DNA from: Selaginella moellendorffii
Lineage: Eukaryota; Streptophyta; Lycopodiopsida; Selaginellales; Selaginellaceae
DNA length: 64,000 bases
Assembly: GCF_000143415.4 (NCBI RefSeq)
Contig: NW_003314269.1
Span: 3,259,354 to 3,323,353, forward strand
Reading direction: 5' to 3'
Shown: piece by piece, positions 38,401 to 48,039 of the stretch
Layout of the letters: the number at the start of each line of letters is the position of its first letter
How positions within the stretch are numbered: the first letter of the stretch is position 1
Program-made: the position numbers and the translations under genes
The notes under the pieces: generated by a model
What the model was told of the DNA's origin: nothing
What the model saw: the letters and a program-made list of their open reading frames with translations, nothing else
Databases searched by the model: none

Positions 38401-39973
38401 GGAATTATTACGCAACACATATCGCAGTCAGGGATCGAGATCAAGTAACCAAAAATGTTTCTTTCACTACACGTCTCTAGAAACTCTGCAAAAACAAACA
38501 AAATAGAAGAAAAAAGGAATGAGAAAAGCATCAACGAATAGGGAAAAATCTTCTTAAAAAAACAAAAAGAAGATAAGGAATGAGAAATGAGAAAAGAAGG
38601 GAATAAACTCTAGAAACTCTTCTAAGAAAGAACAAAAAGAAGATAAGGAATGATGAATGAAACAAAAAAACAAAGAAGCAAAAAGAAAGGAAAATTTATG
38701 AAAGCCATGCAATGCAGTCACTGCCTACGTTGCCGAAAGAGATAGAACACCGAAAGAGAGAGAGAGAGCGAGCGAGGGAGAGCGCGTACCCGAAGGGGAG
38801 AGAAGCTGTGTACGGAGAATCAACGGCGTTTGTGGGGCCCACGTGGCCGCCAATCATTTGACGGGGGCCGGCACGCACAATTCCATGGGACACGTGGTGC
38901 CGACACGTGTCCCTCATATCCTCCTTTGTCAAAGTTTCTACGCTGGTTGATGCACCACACTGCGTGCATGGCCGCTGGAAAGAAGCTTCCAATCTTCTCT
39001 CGTTGGCAGGCAAGAGTTTCGTTCGTTCTCTGCGAAGTGGAAAAGAAGAAGAAGAACGAAGACACGCTGGATTAGTTCTATCCTGTCATGGCACAAAAGC
39101 GTGAAGTACCTGAGAGAGCCGAGCGTGGAATTTTCTTCGTCTCTTCACCTGTTCAAAGGCCACGGCGAGAAGCAGCGCGCAAAACTAAGTACCTGGAGAC
39201 TGGCTGGATCAGCAACACCAGCAAACGAATGGTGCAAAGCATTTGGTCCTCTGGAAGCCAGTCGCCCTCACGCACTTTAACCGATCTAGCTCCGAAATAG
39301 CTCTGCGTCAGTGTTGTATGAAACAGCTCTTTGTCCACTTAGACGGCGTGCTGGTGCTGCACAAGATAGCAGTCGAGGAGATAAGGGCAGCAGAAACAAA
39401 AAAAGAAGAGTGAAACAAAAAAGGACGTTTCTCACATTACCTGGCTTGACTGACGGAAGAAAGTCGACCAGTCTTCCGTGAACTTCAGACGCACGAAGTT
39501 TCTACTGGATTAGTGAGAAGCAACTTCTTCTCAAGTTCCCATCGTGATTCCGAGGGAGGTGATTAACATGATCGCAAAGCGTAGCTCCTGCATTAACCTT
39601 TCAAACACGACCTTGACCAGCAAGAAACACCCAGCCGCACAGAATCGCATTTCTACTCAGGTCATCACATGCAGAGCCCTCTGAAAAAGCCAGGATTTGA
39701 CAACAAAAGGCTGAGACACACCACGCCCCAATCATGCAACGCAGAAATGCTTGACCGAGTCAGTTTCCAAAAAAATACATTTCGAGTATCCTCCCTGGAG
39801 ACAACTTGCAATATACATACCACTCTTTTTGACACGCAAATCGAAGTCTCAGGCCACGTCCACAAAACTGCGACCGTGATATTGATGGTGTCCGGAGCTG
39901 CAATGAAAGCGAATGATTCAATGGTGATGTTTAAGGTATATCACGCTGGAGATACCCACCATTTGTCGAGTAT
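35492..39973. other. 4.5 kb gene-poor region upstream of the NAC gene
   Basis: No protein family is recognisable in any frame. Simple features only: a (GA)n tract in the presumed NAC leader (about 35538-35552), a CATCAT-type run near 36215-36240, a direct repeat CTTTCAGGCTT near 36582-36605, A-rich oligonucleotide repeats at 38480-38690 and a (GA)n tract at 38754-38768. On the minus strand between 38350 and 37750 some splice-like signals bound short segments, but no coherent protein results. It could be NAC regulatory DNA, untranslated exons or non-coding RNA. Confidence 0.45.
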
Positions 39974-40867
39974 CTAGGCAGGATCATTCGCGCTGGTCTC
40001 TTCTTTTGATTGATCCGAGGAGGCATCTTCCCCTTCCGTTTCTCCAGGTCCCCCGCTATTCGCTAAAACTGCCGCGATTGGATTTGTAGCTTCTTCCAAA
40101 AGAGCATACAAAAGCCTCAGAGCCTCTTTGCGATTGTCTTCGCGTTTCTCAAACCTGCATCGCGAAAACAGGTTTCAGGAAAACAGAAAACCGAGAACTC
40201 ATAGATCAGAAACATACCTGTCACAAGTGATGGTGAGCTCGTCAAATGCTGGCTCGTATCGGCGATCGACCAAGTCAAGTAGGCGCCTCCGTTGCATTGG
40301 CTTGAGACGAAAGTCGCTGACACGAACTTTCAACTTCACCTTGCGATTGAGAGGATGCCATGAAGTGCCATCGTATGGAAAAACTATGCAAGTCTCCCAC
40401 GTTAGAACAGGGCCTTTGCCTATTGGAGTCGATCGTGGTTTTTCCTTCTTTTCGTCCGGCCTCAGTGAAACATCATCCTCTGCAAGAGAATTTAGAATCA
40501 GAAACTCGAGCGAAAACATAAAGATCGAAGAATGTAGCTTACTCGCTATCATATTGAAGAACGTTGGATGCTCGAGCCACTTATCAATCTCTCTGCGTGC
40601 ACTATGGACGCGTTGCAATTCTCCCGCGTTGGATTCATCCAGGCCAAACTTCAGCAGCTTCTTCGGCTTCTTCCGTTTGAGCTTGGCAGACGCTGGATCC
40701 ATTCTTTCAATCAATATTCCAGAATTCCCGGCGCAACATGCATAGAAACGCTCACCTTTCTCGACCGCAGCTAGATCGCTCGCCCCCGGCGCCTCATCGA
40801 GCAGGATCGATCGCGTGGAAATCGCCCGCGCCCCCTGCAATCGCTTCCACAGCGCTAGTCCTCGCAT
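39974..40867 (-). CDS. mS35: Mitochondrial small ribosomal subunit protein mS35
   Basis: Component of the mitoribosomal small subunit. Three exons join in phase (40867-40543, 40479-40218, 40154-39974) to give 255 aa. The N-terminus MRGLALWKRLQGARAISTRS is Arg/Ser/Ala-rich with no acidic residue, as in mitochondrial presequences. The conserved core is LNRKVKLKVRVSDFRLKPMQ followed by RRRLLDLVDRRYEPAFDELT and ITCDRF, matching the mS35/MRPS35 domain. The C-terminus is an acidic Ser-rich tail. It is divergently arranged with the DnaJ-type zinc-finger gene, start codons 74 bp apart. Confidence 0.85.
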
Positions 40868-40941
40868 TTTCTCATCAAGCCCTAAACCCTAGCGAAGCCC
40901 TAAACTAGTTTCTATATTGGGTGGTTACAAAGAAAGGAAAA
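40868..40941. promoter_or_regulatory. Bidirectional promoter, 74 bp between divergent start codons
   Basis: The mS35 ATG (40867, minus) and the zinc-finger ATG (40942, plus) face away from each other across 74 bp. This interval must contain both leaders, or the transcripts must overlap. It carries the CCCTAAACCCTAGC / GCCCTAAACTAG telobox-like motifs common in promoters of plant ribosomal and organelle-biogenesis genes. Confidence 0.6.
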
Positions 40942-41394
40942 ATGGCATTGCTTGTTAAGTCCTGGCTATGGCGCTCTCCCGCCGCTGACGAGGATTCCAT
41001 CCCCAGAAGAAGATTTCGATCTCCTAGAGCAGCCGCTGCCGCCGGCGCCCCATCGCCACAGGTATGCGCGCTGGAATTTCTCTTGCTTTCTCGCCCGAAA
41101 TTTCCAGAATCAGGTCTTCCCAGAGGTGAATCTTCCTTGCGATGCTTGCGACGGCCGCGGCTGGACGATCTGTAGCTTCTGCAATGGCCAGAAGACGAAC
41201 GTCCAAGTGAGGAAGAGCCGATTCTACCGCCGCTGCCCTTCCTGCAAAGCTGTGAGTGCGAGAATAGAATTTTGCCCTCTTTTGCTGAGCGATGAATCGA
41301 CGCACAGGTTGGAGCTACGCTTTGCTCTTACTGCCGAGTCTTTCGATGCATTACATTTCCAAATGAAAGCGATGGAACCTTAGGCCTACAGTGA
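40942..41394 (+). CDS. DnaJ-type cysteine-rich zinc-finger protein (BSD2-like)
   Basis: Small protein of 114 aa from three phase-compatible exons (40942-41061, 41114-41251, 41308-41394). After a basic, Ala-rich N-terminus that could be an organelle transit peptide come four CxxC motifs: CDACDGRGW, CSFCNGQK, CPSCKA and CSYC. This is the two-zinc cysteine-rich fold of DnaJ and of plastid chaperones such as BSD2 and LQY1, with no J domain. These proteins assist folding or repair of plastid complexes; the client here is unknown. Pairing with mS35 on a shared promoter suggests an organelle biogenesis role, but that is inference. Confidence 0.8.
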
Positions 41395-41637
41395 TCGTTT
41401 AAGTTTAATTTGAGGACACACGTTGAGCTTGGAAGCTGCCACAGTTCACTCCGCGTGGCAAAAGGATCTCGTGGTAAGGCCAGAGCAGCAACGCATATCT
41501 AAACTTCCCGGGAGCAATAAGTGGTCAATTCCTTGCAAAGTTTTCTAAAGCCTTATATGTTCTTCGCTCTGTTTCTAGGTCTCACAACTTTTGGAGGGCG
41601 AAGGAGAGGGCTTGTTTGGATCGACCAAGCTACAGCA

Positions 41638-42342
41638 ATGGCGTCTCTCAAGGCAGTGTCAGTGACCCATGTCAGGTACGAGGTTGGCGACGATATTGGG
41701 CATATAATGGCGTGGGCCTCGCTACTGCCCATTCTCATCTCAGCGGGATTCATCTCCCACTTCATCTTCCGGAGAGAGCTCCTGGCGATGTTCTTCGCCG
41801 CTGGGCTCATCATGTCCGAGTTTTGCAACGAGAAGATCAAGGAGGAGGTGAAGCAGGCCAGGCCACTGACTTGCGAGCTGCTCGAGATGTGCGACTCCCA
41901 CGGTTGGCCTTCCAGTCACTCGCAGTACATGTCCTTCTTCTCCACATTCATCAGCTTGTCGGCGCTGTTCAGGTGGTCCTTCCACGGCTCGCTGAGAAGG
42001 GCGATGGTGGTGCTACTCCCGTGGCCTTTCGCGGTGCTCACAATGTACTCGAGGATCTACCTCGGCTACCACACAGTGTCACAGGTTTTCGCCGGGGCCG
42101 GAGCTGGCCTGGTGATGGGCAGCTTGTGGTACTTCGTGGTTTACAGATTGATGGTGCCGCTCTTCCCAGTGATTGAGGAGACGAGGATCGCTCGCGCCTT
42201 CTACATCAAGGACAGCGGCCACATTCAAAACGTTCTCAAGTTTGAGTATGAGAACTCGCGGAGAGCTCGCAGGGGCGGGGCCACCGCCGATGGATCCAGC
42301 AAGCTCGTTGCTCCTCCGAGGAGCAAAGTCTCCATTGACTAA
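41638..42342 (+). CDS. Dolichyl-diphosphatase / lipid phosphate phosphatase gamma-type PAP2 protein
   Basis: Membrane PAP2-family phosphatase, 234 aa, single coding exon. The three PAP2 motifs are KEEVKQARP, PSSHSQ and SRIYLGYHTVSQ, with the catalytic His residues in the second and third. Four or more hydrophobic segments are present (for example IMAWASLLPILISAGFISHF). The pattern and length fit plant LPP-gamma and eukaryotic DOLPP1, which dephosphorylate dolichyl diphosphate at the ER, or phosphatidate in plastids. ATG 41638 gives the family length. The open frame extends upstream to 41521, but a pyrimidine-rich stretch ending TTTCTAG at 41579 suggests that part is leader with an intron. The tail (GGATADGSSKLVAPP) is variable. 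Confidence 0.9.
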   Translation: MASLKAVSVTHVRYEVGDDIGHIMAWASLLPILISAGFISHFIFRRELLAMFFAAGLIMSEFCNEKIKEEVKQARPLTCELLEMCDSHGWPSSHSQYMSFFSTFISLSALFRWSFHGSLRRAMVVLLPWPFAVLTMYSRIYLGYHTVSQVFAGAGAGLVMGSLWYFVVYRLMVPLFPVIEETRIARAFYIKDSGHIQNVLKFEYENSRRARRGGATADGSSKLVAPPRSKVSID

Positions 42343-43004
42343 CTTTTAGTGTTAATGGGCCCTAGAAATTTCTAGGGTTCAGCTGAAATGAATAACTTAA
42401 CTGGAAACCTATGGAAATATTCTCTGACCTAAACTTGGGAGTGTTAAGTGTGTGCTCTCTTTCTTGTACGGCATGCCAAATGCTGTGACGAATCGATCAA
42501 ACCTTCTGGGCCACAAGGACAAGAAGCCCACCTCCGTACGCCACCCCGGCCCTCATTACGTGACGGCTATGATACATCTATCAAAAACCATACGATCCAT
42601 CCATCATCCATGGAATATATTCCATGGGCAAGAAGGCTCAAAAAAAAAAAAAAAAACAGAAAAAAAAGAAGAAGATTCTTTTCCAAAGTGATGGTGTGAT
42701 TTGTCGCGATACAAAAGAAGCTGTCGATTCATAGCACTCTTTTGTATGTTTGTGTGTTGTGTTGTTGAGAAAATGGGGCCATGGAAGGGGATTTGAAACT
42801 AGGCACGCGGACGCCTGGAAGTGGGATATGCGGTGGAATCTACGTACGCAGTGTGGGCTTTTTTGCGTGACTTGTTTGGGTAAGTTTGAGGACACTTTGT
42901 CTGTCTCTTCAGCAGGGTGTACCTCCTGATCGGGCATGGCGAAACTTCTAGCGCGTAGTACTGGCCTTGGATTTTAGTGCGTGGATTTCCTCAAATTCAA
43001 CGCA
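42343..43004. other. Intergenic upstream of the second NAC gene
   Basis: No gene seen. It contains an A-rich tract at about 42639-42671 and presumably the NAC promoter and leader. Confidence 0.5.
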
Positions 43005-44232
43005 ATGGAGCTGGATCAGCACTGCAGCACTGGAGAGCAAAACCAGCAGCATCTAAGCTCCGATCAAGCTTCCGGCTCCTCCGATCAGCTGCAATTGCCG
43101 CCGGGATTTCGATTCCACCCCACGGACGAGGAGCTCGTCGTCCACTACCTCTCCAGGAAGCTCGCGTCGCACAGCTTCAAGCCGCTTCCCATCGTCACCG
43201 AGGTGGACTTGTACAAGTTTGATCCGTGGGAGCTTCCCCAGCAGGCAAGCTTTGGAGAAAAGGAGTGGTATTTCTTCAGCCCCAGGGACCGAAAGTACCC
43301 CAATGGAGTTCGTCCCAACAGGGCGGCCGCGTCCGGCTACTGGAAAGCCACTGGCACGGACAAGATGATCCACAGCTCCGCCGACGGCAGGAAGATTGGA
43401 GTGAAGAAGGCGCTCGTCTTTTACAAAGGACGAGCTCCAAAGGGCGCCAAGTCCAACTGGATAATGCACGAGTACCGTCTCGTGGATCCAAACAACAAGG
43501 CTCTCTTCGCCAGGAAGCGAGGATCACTGCGGGTTTGAAAGCCGCTGACTAGATATTGACTGTTTTTGACTATGTTTGACTTCCATGTTTTTTCAGCTGG
43601 ACGACTGGGTGCTGTGCCGAATTTACAAAAAGAAGGCGAAAGCGTACAGCAGGGCGAGCGTGATTAAGAGTGAGTCGAGAAGGACGGGCAATGGGAGCAC
43701 GGTGGAGGAGGATATGCTGGCGTCTCTCCCGGAGATTGGGATGGATGAGCAGCACGACAATTCGAGTGTGAGGAGGCTCGCAGCGAGCACCAGCAGTGAC
43801 CCTTTTGTCCAGGCGCTGCTCTCCGGCGGTCAGGAGAGCTCGGCATCGCAAATCTTGAGCCTTTCCTTGGAGATGATGCGGAACAAGCAGCAGCAAAGCG
43901 TGATGTTCCCTGGGAATCGATCGACTAGCGGAGGAGGATCATGGCAATTTGGAAGCATGCTGCTCGATCCGAGCTCGCAGCCTGATATGTCAGCAGTGGG
44001 TTCCAGCACTGGAGTGGCGCTGCCGTCGAGCGCTTTGGAGGAGAGGCCAATCCATAGTACTTTGGAGCAAGATTTCCAGCATCAACACGAGGCTCTGGCA
44101 TTTCCTCAAAACCAAGTCGTCCAGGATTTCATCTCGAGAACTCCAACTCCAACTCCACCCCTGTTGTTTCCCGGCTCAGGCAACAACGCCTTCCATCACC
44201 AAGTCAACGTAGTCAACTATACTCAACTTTAG
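43005..44232 (+). CDS. NAC transcription factor, ATAF/NAP-like
   Basis: Second NAC gene in the window, 387 aa from two exons (43005-43532, 43597-44232) joined in phase. Subdomain A is [21 protein letters not shown] is [16 protein letters not shown] is [21 protein letters not shown] is [20 protein letters not shown] plus WIMHEYRL, and E is [13 protein letters not shown]. The [12 protein letters not shown] form and the absence of the intron after WELP point to the ATAF/NAP stress and senescence branch, unlike the three-exon NAC gene at 33.5 kb. ATG 43005 is chosen; the eight in-frame codons before it begin with GTG. The C-terminal half is Ser/Gln-rich and unstructured, as usual for NAC activators. 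Confidence 0.93.
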
Positions 44233-44782
44233 CCATCCAGATTATTCCACGCCACAAGGCCATGTTATGATGAATCGGCTACTAGAAGCACCAAAGTCAA
44301 TAACTTGAATGCGATGGCCGACGCTCCAGATCTCTCCACGTGTGATGTAAGCTCACGCTCCAGATTGGTCCCACTTCTAGCTTAGTTGTACGGTGGGACC
44401 GCGAGCGAAATTTTTTATTACGTACACGAAGAGAACGTTGGTCTCCCGCTCTTTCGGGAAGGGAAGAACCCAAATCCTCGCATCTCCCAGGCGGCGGCTC
44501 AAGGGCGTTTCCCTCACGAATCTTGCGTGAGCGCGAGGCGCTGCGTTACGGCGCCGGATCTTGCCGCGGCGCATCGAATTTTTGCGCGCTCAACGCCTCC
44601 ATTTCCGGGTGAGTTCTTGCGCCAATCGCTCGAAATCTATCAAAATGCGGGTAATCCAGTGCTCTAGAGCTCCGTTCTTGTGCCTGGAGCGCGTTCTCTA
44701 GCTGCGTCGATCGGATTGCCCTGGCGGGGTATAGGGTTTGTTCGCAGCTGATAATCTCTTCTTTCTTTCTCGTGTAGGAACG
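44233..44782. other. Promoter and leader of the DOMON-b561 gene
   Basis: No coding exon. A likely leader intron runs from about 44609 (GTGAGT after CATTTCCGG) to 44777 (TTCTTTCTCGTGTAG), ending five bases before the start codon. Confidence 0.5.
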
Positions 44783-46093
44783 ATGCCAGATCCATGGAAA
44801 AGGTCTTGCGAAGGCGCGGTGGCGATTTTATTATTTCTTGAGTGCTTGGCCATCACCTCAATGGCCCAGTCGTGCTCCAGGTCTCTCACTTTCAGCAACA
44901 GGACCTCCATGACCTTTACGACGTGCGTCAATCTTCCGTCACAGCAGGCCTCTCTCGCGTGGTCGTACAACGCTTCTGGAAACACGCTAGCCGTGGTTTT
45001 CTCCGGAGTGGCGCCCTCTTCCTCCGGATGGGTCGGCTGGGGCATAAACTTTGGAGCCAGGCCAGTGATGATCGGGACCAACGCTTTAGTCGCCTTCCAA
45101 GCTGGAAACGGGAGTAACTTGCTCGACTACAAGTTGACGGAAGAGACCCAGGCGCTGAGGCCACTTACGTGCAGCCCGATCGATCTCGTCGTCCTGGATC
45201 GGGCAGTGGTGATTCAAGAGCGAAACATGAGGCTCTACGCCTTGATCCAGCTCAGGCCAAATCAGACGAGGCTCAACCACGTTTGGAACCGGGGATCCAG
45301 TGTCATCAACTTTAGTCCCCAGCAACACGCCCTCGGCACGAATGACTTGAACGGTAGAGGTGTTTTTGATATCACCTCCGGAGCACTTTTATCGTCACGT
45401 CCTCTGCATCAGAAGCTTAAGGAGGTATGTATTCTCTTCTCTTTTTGTTCCATGCTCGACTAAAGTTTTTTATTTGCAGGCTCATGGACTTATCAATGCT
45501 ATTGGCTGGGGAATTTTACTCCCGCTCGGTGCCATGTTTGCTAGATACTTGCGACCTTTCCATGACAGCGCATGGTTTTGTCTCCACGTTCCGTTTCAGG
45601 TTAATGGCTACATTCTTGGTGTTATTGGCTGGGCTATCGGGCTTAGGCTCGGAAGCTACTCCGTCGGTGTAGTTTATCACAAGCATAGGAACATCGGGAT
45701 AACTTTATTTGTTTTCGGGACGCTCCAGGTAGTTCACATTGCTTTCCACAGTTTGAAGATGTAGAGCATTACTTTTCTATGGTCACTCAGGTTTTGTCGC
45801 TGATATTGAGGCCAGGGCTCGATCACAAAGCACGTCCATACTGGAAAGTCTATCATCGCACTATTGGCTACCTGACGTTGCTCCTCGCGATCGTGAACAT
45901 CTATAAAGGCCTCGATATTCTGGAACCGCACAACAAGTGGCGTCGTGCATACACCGGTATACTTGTGGTCCTCGCGGTCATCTCTTTGCTTTTGGAGGTC
46001 GCTACTTGGATGGTACACTTGAAGAGGAGGAAAGCCGAGAAAGCTGCCAAGCCTATTGCTACGAATGGAAGACACGACGGTATTGAAATCTGA
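44783..46093 (+). CDS. DOMON domain plus cytochrome b561 membrane protein
   Basis: Transmembrane electron carrier (CYB-DOM/AIR12-type), thought to pass ascorbate-derived electrons across the plasma membrane. Three exons join in phase (44783-45424, 45480-45728, 45791-46093) to give 397 aa. A signal peptide (AVAILLFLECLAITSMA) is followed by the extracellular DOMON domain (SLAWSYNASGNTLAVVFSG, then SSSGWVGWGINF). The four- to five-helix b561 core follows (AHGLINAIGWGILLPLGAMF, WFCLHVPFQVNGYILGVIGW, HRNIGITLFVFGTLQ, YHRTIGYLTLLLAIVNIYKG). The four His expected to bind two haems are in AHG, CLH, KHRN and YHRT. The tail is short and basic. Convergent with the TLC gene, stops 84 bp apart. Confidence 0.93.
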
Positions 46094-46177
46094 TGTTTCA
46101 TCAGGCTAATGTTTGGAATTTTCGTTTGTATATGGATTTGTTTTCTCTTTGAAAGCGCTCTCTTTAGTTTACAGTGT

Positions 46178-47550
46178 TCAAGTTTCCTTGGACTTTAATA
46201 CTTTGATCAAGCCTCTGGCAATCTTCTCAAACCAGTACAGGTTCATCACAGCAAATACAGACGTCGAGAAAAACATGAAATAGTATCCGATGGTATCTAT
46301 TTCAATCACCTGCAAAGAAGTTCGAGCTTTCAATGCAGGAGTTTCGAAGCAACACGAAATACCTCGTCATAGTGCCAGTACATGTGAGCAAAGAGGTAAA
46401 CAAAGAGGACAATTCGAGCGATCTGTCTTCCAGAATTAATAAGTTAAAACTTTTTTTTCTTGTTTGTAGCAGGAGGAAGACAAACTTACCAGCCAACTCA
46501 CGAAGAGTGCAATGCCATTGATTGTATAAGCACGAGTTTTCTTCATGTCCGCCGCTGCCAGGTACCTGTTGCATCCACGTTTGTCTTTTTTTTGTTAACT
46601 TATCTCTTTGGTCGTGCTTGCATGAATTCGATTTCTTGTGTACCATCGAATGTTTATAAAAGGCGTCGTGCTCTCGGACAGGAGAACCGTGTATAGATAT
46701 ATGTGTGCATATCCGCTATGCACTGCCAGGAAGAGCGAGATAATGGAGACAGCGTGATGAACAACCTGTTACGTATGACCGGTGAGTTTTTTTCATTGTT
46801 TTTTTTCAGTTTTGTGTACACTCACAAACTCAATCTCTCCCAGGTTCGGATAATATTTCAGCAACATCGCCATGTCCGTGATAAAGTATCCATTTGAGAC
46901 CTGGAAGAACAGTATGATCGATGGAAGATTTTTCCAGCATAAAGTACCGAACCCCGAGGAAAAACTGGGTGAAGATGGTGCTCCGGAACACAACAGGCCC
47001 ATACGCCACCTCTTCTCTAAACAGGTCCGAGACGAAGAAAAGATATCCGGCCACCAATGTCGCGACGACGGCGTGCGTGAAAGAGATTGCCCTGCATTAT
47101 GGTCAAACCGCGATTTCTCCATCTTCTTCACAGGTGAACTGATTCACATCCATAGCTTTTTTTCTTTTCTATGCGTTCTCTGACCACGTTTTTGACATGT
47201 AGTGACGCGACTCACATAAACCCGCCTACAAAACTTTAAATACGACGAGCAGACCGAATTGACTTGGAATACCTGTTGTTCCACTCGACCCTGTCCTTGT
47301 CCGAGAGCTTGGTGTACGCATTTGGGAAGAGAACCGGGCCGTAAGCCTTCATCGACTCGAATGCCTGCTCGACAAGTCGATCGATCCATGGTAAATTCCT
47401 TCGTTTTTTTAATGGTTTTTTCGTTTGACTTACTAGCGTGGACATGAGAATTCCAGTGAGAATCGACGTGGCCCAGAGCAATGGCTTCTTGTAGCCAAAA
47501 TCTCCCATCACATCCTCCAGTTGGGTCTGGAAAAGCACTGCCTTCTCCAT
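46178..47550 (-). CDS. TLC-domain (TRAM/LAG1/CLN8) membrane protein, TMEM56/TLCD4-like
   Basis: Multi-pass membrane protein of the TLC family, linked to lipid sensing or membrane lipid composition. Eight exons join in phase (47550-47434, 47364-47273, 47091-46953, 46900-46826, 46765-46644, 46565-46490, 46422-46363, 46309-46178) to give 270 aa. VEWNNRAISFTHAVVATLVA and YLFFVSDLFRE form the start of the domain, GYFITDMAMLLKYYPNL carries the Asp of the second half, FVVHHAVSIISLFLAVHSGY has the paired His, and LLSESTTPFINIRWYLAAAD is strongly conserved. ATG 47550 gives the family length. The same frame opens further upstream to an ATG at 47724, so a longer N-terminus is possible. Confidence 0.87.
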
Positions 47551-48039
47551 CGCCGACGTCACGAAAGAGAACCCACAGAGGAAGGAGAAGATAAAAATCC
47601 AACGTTGTGAGAATCGTGGGGACGGTGCCTCCTGATCGCGGGAAGGGATCGACGGCCGCCCGTGGCCAACGGAGGTCGCGAGTTCGAAACAGTAGAACGC
47701 CTCTCTGGAGTCACTGGTCAACATGTACGCGAGCGCGTAAAATAAAACGTACGGAATGGGCGTCTCTTTTTATATAGGGCTTTTCTCTGGTCTCTTGGCG
47801 CCCGTTAGGGATTTGGGGGCTTCGATGCGGCAGAGGGATTCTCTTCTTCTTCCGTGTAGATTCGTGTAGATTCTGGGGCTGGAATTCGACATTTCGTGGC
47901 GCTGTCTCCAATCCGCGACAGTAACGGGGGAGACTAGCCTCGGATCTTTTCTTTTCTTCCAAGAAACGGCGATCGATCGATCAGGCTGGCTCCCAGGGCG
48001 GATATTTCGAGCGCCAAGCTCTATCATCCGCCTCATCCG
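47551..48039. promoter_or_regulatory. Divergent intergenic region between the TLC and zeta-fold genes
   Basis: Less than 500 bp separates the two start codons, so both promoters lie here. A TATA-like TTTTTATATAGG stands at about 47767-47778, in a position suited to minus-strand transcription toward 47724. That would favour the longer TLC leader or N-terminus. Confidence 0.45.

Noticed and set aside
39669-39977. Plus-strand ORF of 102 codons antisense to the end of mS35
   Set aside because: No family resemblance. It overlaps the last mS35 exon only by its tail and has no splice support.
41521-41637. N-terminal extension of the dolichyl-diphosphatase-like gene
   Set aside because: Open in frame, but it exceeds the family length, lacks an ATG at its start and contains a likely 3' splice site, so it is treated as leader.
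46715-46740. miR408-like TGCACTGCC string
   Set aside because: It lies in a conserved coding exon of the TLC gene on the other strand. Only about ten bases agree and no hairpin is evident.
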